Below, one piece after another: positions 13,121 to 16,789 of a stretch of DNA of 16,789 nucleotides (position 1 is its first letter; the number at the start of each line of letters is the position of its first letter). Source of the DNA: Bacillota bacterium (GTDB lineage: Bacteria > Bacillota > UBA4882 > UBA10575); the NCBI GenBank assembly GCA_003511465.1, contig DOID01000046.1, forward strand, positions 6,706 through 23,494. The letters are read 5' to 3'. Under the pieces are notes generated by a model that saw only the letters and a program-made list of their open reading frames with translations, was not told the DNA's origin and did not search any database. A program made the translations under genes and the position numbers.

Positions 13121-13813
13121 TCACTTCTCTTCTGTACCAACCGCTTGGCCAATGGCAGACGGGAGATGGAGGTTGAAACTCTGCCGGTGTAAGAGGGAAG
13201 GACCATAACGAGCTAGGGCAGCATAATGCTGAGGAGTGGGATACCCTTTATGTTTGGCAAAACCATAACCGGGAAAGGCCTGATCCAAATCCACCATCAA
13301 GCGGTCGCGGGTCACCTTGGCGATGACCGAGGCGGCAGCAATCGAAAGCGAAAGCGCGTCGCCGCCAACCACTCCCCGGTGTTGAAGCTTGATCCCCGGC
13401 CACGCATGACCATCAAGCAATAAATAATCGGGCTCATCGGGAAGATTCTGCACCGCCCGCATCATCGCGAGTCGCGAAGCCTTTAAGATATTTAACTGGT
13501 CGATCTCCTGCACGGAAGCTTGTCCCAAACCATAAGGGATTTTAAGATCCAGAATTTGCCCATAGACAGCATCCCGTTGCTTTGCCGTTAGCTTCTTCGA
13601 ATCATCAAGCTTGGCAATGAAGGTGCCCGGCGGGATGATCGCAGCGGCCGCCACCACTGGACCGGCTAAAGGTCCTCTACCGACCTCATCAACCCCAGCA
13701 ATCACCCTGTAACCCGCCGCTAACAATTCACTTTCCAGCTGAAACATGGCCTCGAGCCTTTTGCCTTCCTGTTCACGCCAGAGTGGATCTTCTGTTTTAT
13801 TCTTTTTTTCCAT
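13121..13813 (-). CDS. rnhB: Ribonuclease HII
   Basis: This 230-residue enzyme cleaves the RNA strand of RNA-DNA hybrids and removes misincorporated ribonucleotides from DNA. The signature YRVIAGVDEVGRGPLAGPVV (36-54) supplies the catalytic Asp42 and Glu43. LLLDG gives Asp134 and KVTRD gives Asp170. SLSIAAASVIAKVTRDR and KHKGYPTPQHYAAL (188-200) are typical of bacterial RNase HII. An N-terminal helical extension of about 35 residues precedes the core, as in B. subtilis RnhB. The start is ATG at 13813 with AAGGGG 8 nt upstream. It is the first gene of the rnhB-ylqG-ylqH operon. Confidence 0.96.
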   Translation of the reverse strand: MEKKNKTEDPLWREQEGKRLEAMFQLESELLAAGYRVIAGVDEVGRGPLAGPVVAAAAIIPPGTFIAKLDDSKKLTAKQRDAVYGQILDLKIPYGLGQASVQEIDQLNILKASRLAMMRAVQNLPDEPDYLLLDGHAWPGIKLQHRGVVGGDALSLSIAAASVIAKVTRDRLMVDLDQAFPGYGFAKHKGYPTPQHYAALARYGPSLLHRQSFNLHLPSAIGQAVGTEEK

Positions 13814-13864
13814 TGATTGCGCCCCTTACAAAAAGCTTTATTACCCGCCGCCAATATGTAGCAC

Positions 13865-13889
13865 TAAACCTGCCCCAAAGGCAGGTTTA
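13865..13889 (-). terminator. Hairpin at the ddh stop codon, probable terminator
   Basis: TAAACCTGCC and GGCAGGTTTA form a perfect 10-bp stem with a 5-nt loop. The hairpin overlaps the ddh stop codon on the minus strand. Only three T residues follow, so termination may be partial and rnhB could receive read-through. Confidence 0.55.
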
Positions 13890-14789
13890 GACCATCTTTT
13901 CGATAATGGCTTCTCTTTCTCCAAAGAGATAATCAATGACCGGAAGCTCGATCATGGTATAGCATCCCGGTTTTTGTCTAAAACCGGCACGGGCTGCCGC
14001 CACCATCACCTGTGCGGTCAAGGCTGGATTATTGACACGCATCTCAAACTTGAACAACTGGTTATGGGTTAGACCGGAGACCCCTTTTCTTTCTAACAAA
14101 ACACCATGACCAGTATCAAGCAAATCCTGCACCTGTGGCACGAAAGTAACATGGGTTTCATCATGGCTGAAATAGGGATCTGCCTTGATCGCCTGCTCCA
14201 CAGCGGACGGGTCCGCGCCTTCCTCCAATTCCACATAGACCATCCTCCGGTGTAAACCGGTCCCGACTGGAATTGTTAACGACAGGCCGTTTTGAACTCC
14301 GGAAATCGCTTTCACCGCCACCGTGTGTCCCATCGACATGCCGGGACCAAAATTGGTGTAGGTAATGCCCTGCGGTGCCATCAATTGAAAAAGGCAACGG
14401 ATCATCGAGTCGGTTCCCGGATCCCAGCCGGCTGAGATCACCGCGGTTTTTCCGTGGGCTTTGGCAATTTGGTCTAAACGCCGCCGGTAATTGACAAGTT
14501 CACCATGGAGATCGTAACTGTCCACCGTATTGATGCCGCTGGCCAGAACCTCCTCGGCATACTGGGGAACCAAACGGGTCGGTAGGGCAAGAAAAGCCAC
14601 ATCCACTTGGTTCAACGCTGATAAAGCGGTGACCACCGGAATTTCTTTTAATTGAGCGGGTAGATTGTTTACCGATTCCGGTCTCCGTACGACCCCAGCC
14701 AGTTGAAGATCGGGCGACGCCTGAATCGCCTCTACTAAAAACCGACCAATGTTTCCGTAACCGATGATCGCCGCTCGATAATGGTTCAT
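13887..14789 (-). CDS. ddh: meso-Diaminopimelate D-dehydrogenase
   Basis: This 300-residue NADP-dependent enzyme interconverts meso-2,6-diaminopimelate and L-2-amino-6-oxopimelate (tetrahydrodipicolinate) with ammonia. It is the one-step route to DAP for peptidoglycan and lysine. The N-terminal Rossmann motif is GYGNIG (10-15), and VVRRPES marks the cofactor phosphate region. The substrate-domain signatures are SAGWDPGTDSMIRC (119-132), FGPGMSMGHTVAVKAI (147-162) and GLHRRMVYVELEEGA (178-192). The length is slightly below the 320-330 residues of corynebacterial Ddh. ATG at 14789 follows AAGGAGG at a usual distance. It stands alone between rnhB and a divergent PHP gene. Confidence 0.93.
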   Translation of the reverse strand: MNHYRAAIIGYGNIGRFLVEAIQASPDLQLAGVVRRPESVNNLPAQLKEIPVVTALSALNQVDVAFLALPTRLVPQYAEEVLASGINTVDSYDLHGELVNYRRRLDQIAKAHGKTAVISAGWDPGTDSMIRCLFQLMAPQGITYTNFGPGMSMGHTVAVKAISGVQNGLSLTIPVGTGLHRRMVYVELEEGADPSAVEQAIKADPYFSHDETHVTFVPQVQDLLDTGHGVLLERKGVSGLTHNQLFKFEMRVNNPALTAQVMVAAARAGFRQKPGCYTMIELPVIDYLFGEREAIIEKMV

Positions 14790-14861
14790 TTTACAATTAC
14801 CTCCTTAAAAACCTGGTTTGAGATTAAGTTTAGTTTAATTAGAGGCCACTTGGGTAGGAAA

Positions 14862-14890
14862 TTATCATCAATAAAGGAAATTAGTATTAC
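14862..14890 (+). promoter_or_regulatory. Possible promoter for the PHP phosphatase gene
   Basis: TTATCA (14862-14867) and TATTAC (14885-14890) are 17 bp apart, each matching consensus at four of six positions, in the AT-rich gap between divergent genes. Transcription would begin just before the TGGAGG ribosome binding site at 14905-14910. Confidence 0.4.
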
Positions 14891-14917
14891 AGAAAAGAGT
14901 TTAATGGAGGATTGTTC

Positions 14918-15718
14918 ATGCGCCAAGATTATCATACCCATACCTTCCGTTGTCAACATGCGCAGGGCGATGTGATGGATTATGCGGCTGTCGCTGCCCA
15001 AAAAGGGTTGCATGTTCTAGGCGTAACTGACCATACGCCCCTACCCCAGCCGTTCCCTAATTCACGGTGGATGATGATCCGCATGGGCCTGTCCGAACTG
15101 GACAGCTACGACCAAGCGATCGAAAACGCCCGCCTAGCCTATCCGGAACTGAAAATCCTAAAAGGAATGGAATGTGAATACAGCGCTGAATTACTCCCGT
15201 TTTACCGGGAAGAACTGTTGGCCAAAAGGAAGTTTGACTATTTGATCCTCGGTAACCACTTTTTTCCCTCCGGTCGTAAATGGATTGGAGCCCATTCCCA
15301 TATAAAAGGAAGGAAAGATCTCATTGCCTTCGCTGAACACACCGTTGCCGCCATGGCAACCGGGGTCTTCGCCTTCATCGCCCATCCTGATTTGTTCGGT
15401 AACTCCTACGAGTTATGGGATGAACATACTATCGAATGTACGAAGTTGATTCTGGACGCCGCCGTCGCCTACCATGTTCCTCTGGAGATCAATGCTTATG
15501 GTTTGCGGAAAGAGCCACTAATAACAAAAGCAGGACCCCGTCCCCCCTACCCCTTGGCGCCCTTTTGGGAATTGGCCGCTACTTACCCCGGAGTCAGGGT
15601 TGTCGTTAATTCCGACGCACATCAACCGGCGGATGTAGGCGAAATCACAGCGGTTGAGGAAATAAGGCAAAAATACGGTCTACAGCTGGCCGATCTTTCC
15701 TACCTGGGAGAAAAATAG
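14918..15718 (+). CDS. PHP-domain phosphatase, histidinol-phosphatase-like
   Basis: This 266-residue PHP metallophosphatase resembles the HisK/HisJ type of histidinol phosphatase, which releases phosphate from L-histidinol phosphate in histidine synthesis. Metal-ligand motifs are in order: DYHTHT (His6, His8), His14, VTDHTPLP (Asp38, His39), GMECEY (Glu85), LGNHFF (His114), IAHPDLF (His156) and NSDAH (Asp233, His235). The start is ATG at 14918, 7 nt after TGGAGG; an in-frame TTG at 14912 is too close to that site. No other his gene is nearby, so the substrate is uncertain and other phosphoesters are possible. It converges with ribF across 35 bp without a clear terminator. Confidence 0.85.
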   Translation: MRQDYHTHTFRCQHAQGDVMDYAAVAAQKGLHVLGVTDHTPLPQPFPNSRWMMIRMGLSELDSYDQAIENARLAYPELKILKGMECEYSAELLPFYREELLAKRKFDYLILGNHFFPSGRKWIGAHSHIKGRKDLIAFAEHTVAAMATGVFAFIAHPDLFGNSYELWDEHTIECTKLILDAAVAYHVPLEINAYGLRKEPLITKAGPRPPYPLAPFWELAATYPGVRVVVNSDAHQPADVGEITAVEEIRQKYGLQLADLSYLGEK

Positions 15719-15753
15719 TGAAAATTAAAGCGCTATCTCCTAAGGTTTTATCC

Positions 15754-16707
15754 TTAAAAGCACGCTTTCTTTGATTGGTTCTCCCACATTTCTTCCCCTT
15801 GTCTTAAATCCTGCTCCAACTGGGCTTTTAATTCTTCCGGTGAAGCAAATTTGCGTTCGTCGCGGAGAAATTTCAAGAACTCCACTTCCAAATATTCGCC
15901 GTAAATCTGCCGCGAGAAGTCATAGATAAATACTTCAACCACCGGTGATGTCCCGTTAAAAGTCGGTTTACAGCCCACATTCGCCAGACCGTGGTATGCT
16001 TCCCCGCCGATCAGCACTCGTACTAAATAAGCCCCAAATTTCGGTAGTAAACGGTTGGGATGAAAAACTAAATTGGCGGTGGGAAACCCTAAATGTTTAC
16101 CCCGCCCCTGGCCGCTGCGGACAATTTCGCCCAACCGGAATGGCCGGTTTAACATCCCATTGGCTGCCGCTACTTGGCCGTCTATTAACAAAGCTCTAAT
16201 CTGAGAACTACTGACGGTCTTGCCCTGAAACTTTACCGGGGGAACCACTTCCCCATAGAGACCGCGCTTTTTCATATAGGTTAAAACTAAATTGGTATCA
16301 CCGGTACCACCGGCACCAAAGGTGAAATCATGACCGACGACTAACGCCTTCATACCCAGGGCAATTAGTTGGTCTAAAAACTGCTCCGCCGTTAACTGCG
16401 CCAGCTCGGCAGTGAATTCCAGCAGTAAAGTACCGTCAAGCCCGCTCTCCTTAAAGAAGTGGCAACGTTCATCGACGGACATAATGAGTGGGGGCACCTG
16501 GGTCCGCAAAACCTTGAAAGTGTGTTCCTGGAAAGTAATTACTAACGCAAGCCACCCATGCTCATGACTGATTTTTTTAACCCGCTTAAGAATCTTTTGG
16601 TGTCCGCGGTGGACTCCATCAAAGTTACCAATCGTTACGACGAAGCCTGAAACGGCGTTCTTGATTAGCTCTTCTTCCATCATCGTAAAGGAAGTCCAAC
16701 GCTTCAT
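15754..16707 (-). CDS. ribF: Bifunctional riboflavin kinase/FAD synthetase
   Basis: This 317-residue enzyme phosphorylates riboflavin to FMN and adenylylates FMN to FAD. The N-terminal nucleotidyltransferase domain carries GNFDGVHRGH (27-36), the HIGH-like ATP site, then VVGHDFTFGAGGTGD (123-137) and VSSSQIR (165-171). The C-terminal flavokinase domain carries GRGKHLGFPTANL (201-213), FGAYLVRV and VEVFIYDF (257-264), whose Glu258 is the usual catalytic base position. Length and domain order match bacterial RibF. The start is ATG at 16707 with GGGAGG closely upstream. It follows a probable truB fragment by 28 bp on the same strand, the usual order in Firmicutes. Confidence 0.96.
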   Translation of the reverse strand: MKRWTSFTMMEEELIKNAVSGFVVTIGNFDGVHRGHQKILKRVKKISHEHGWLALVITFQEHTFKVLRTQVPPLIMSVDERCHFFKESGLDGTLLLEFTAELAQLTAEQFLDQLIALGMKALVVGHDFTFGAGGTGDTNLVLTYMKKRGLYGEVVPPVKFQGKTVSSSQIRALLIDGQVAAANGMLNRPFRLGEIVRSGQGRGKHLGFPTANLVFHPNRLLPKFGAYLVRVLIGGEAYHGLANVGCKPTFNGTSPVVEVFIYDFSRQIYGEYLEVEFLKFLRDERKFASPEELKAQLEQDLRQGEEMWENQSKKACF

Positions 16708-16735
16708 CCTGATCCTCCCTGCCTTGCTCCATTAT

Positions 16736-16789
16736 TCAAGCGAGAACTCTAATCGGTTGCCAATATGCCGTTGATCCTGCTTGGTATTT
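16736..16789 (-). CDS. truB: 3' end of an upstream gene, probably tRNA pseudouridine synthase B
   Basis: The last 17 codons of a minus-strand gene enter at the right edge and end at TGA (16738-16736). They read KYQAGSTAYWQPIRVLA. A Tyr-Trp-x-Pro-x-(K/R)-V ending is common at the C-terminus of TruB, and truB usually precedes ribF in Firmicutes. Both points are suggestive only, since 17 residues cannot identify a family. Confidence 0.45.
   Translation of the reverse strand, partial: KYQAGSTAYWQPIRVLA

Noticed and set aside
13108..13206. 33-residue N-terminal extension of the YlqG-like protein
   Set aside because: It would lie within rnhB, and the ATG at 13107 has a clear AAGGAG just after the rnhB stop.
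15719..15770. Terminator between the PHP gene and ribF
   Set aside because: AAAGCG/CGCTTT with inner TAAGG/CCTTA can be drawn, but the stems are short and interrupted and there is no clean T run on either strand.

Overview
This window looks like chromosome from a Firmicutes-type (Bacillota) bacterium, probably an anaerobic clostridial or deep-branching lineage. The main evidence is the run rnhB - ylqG-like - ylqH-like - yraN - yifB, an arrangement typical of that phylum. An NFACT/RqcH protein, a DUF2953-like protein, a meso-diaminopimelate dehydrogenase and consistently strong GGAGG-type ribosome binding sites agree with this. The species cannot be named from the sequence. The genes are close to 50% G+C, and most lie on the minus strand. 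No tRNA, rRNA, CRISPR array or transposase was seen.

Layout. Positions 1-194 hold the 5' end of a DUF2953-like gene (-), and 289-3006 a complete SERCA-type Ca2+ P-type ATPase (-). An RqcH/NFACT gene (+, 3125-4906) is divergent from the ATPase and has a good promoter. It ends at a strong bidirectional terminator that also closes the converging minus-strand cluster. That cluster reads argS (8718-6991), then a lipoprotein with an HEIGH zinc-protease motif (6936-6034), then a TRAP-type solute-binding protein (6034-4973). The last two genes are joined by a TAATG overlap. Upstream are yifB and yraN, joined by a TGATG overlap.

Positions 10853-11895 are the most unusual part. Two copies of a 43-bp sequence (42/43 identical, offset exactly 1000 bp) bracket an AT-rich segment between ylqH and yraN. 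One copy carries the last codons and the stop of ylqH. The segment holds two very small genes, each with its own terminator, one with a recognisable promoter, plus a terminator directly behind ylqH. It appears to have been inserted into an otherwise conserved housekeeping operon, leaving ylqH intact.

Beyond it lie a ylqH (FlhB C-terminal-like) gene, a ylqG (FliK-like) gene and rnhB (-), then ddh (-). A PHP-family phosphatase gene (+) is divergent from ddh. ribF (-) follows, and at the right edge is a short 3' fragment that fits truB.

Functions are mostly housekeeping: Ca2+ export, ribosome-associated quality control, arginyl-tRNA charging, RNA/DNA hybrid removal, DAP/lysine metabolism, possibly histidine biosynthesis, and flavin cofactor synthesis. 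The parts not explained by known pathways are the 1-kb bracketed segment, the metalloprotease-like lipoprotein paired with a lone TRAP binding protein, and the FliK-like/FlhB-like pair.
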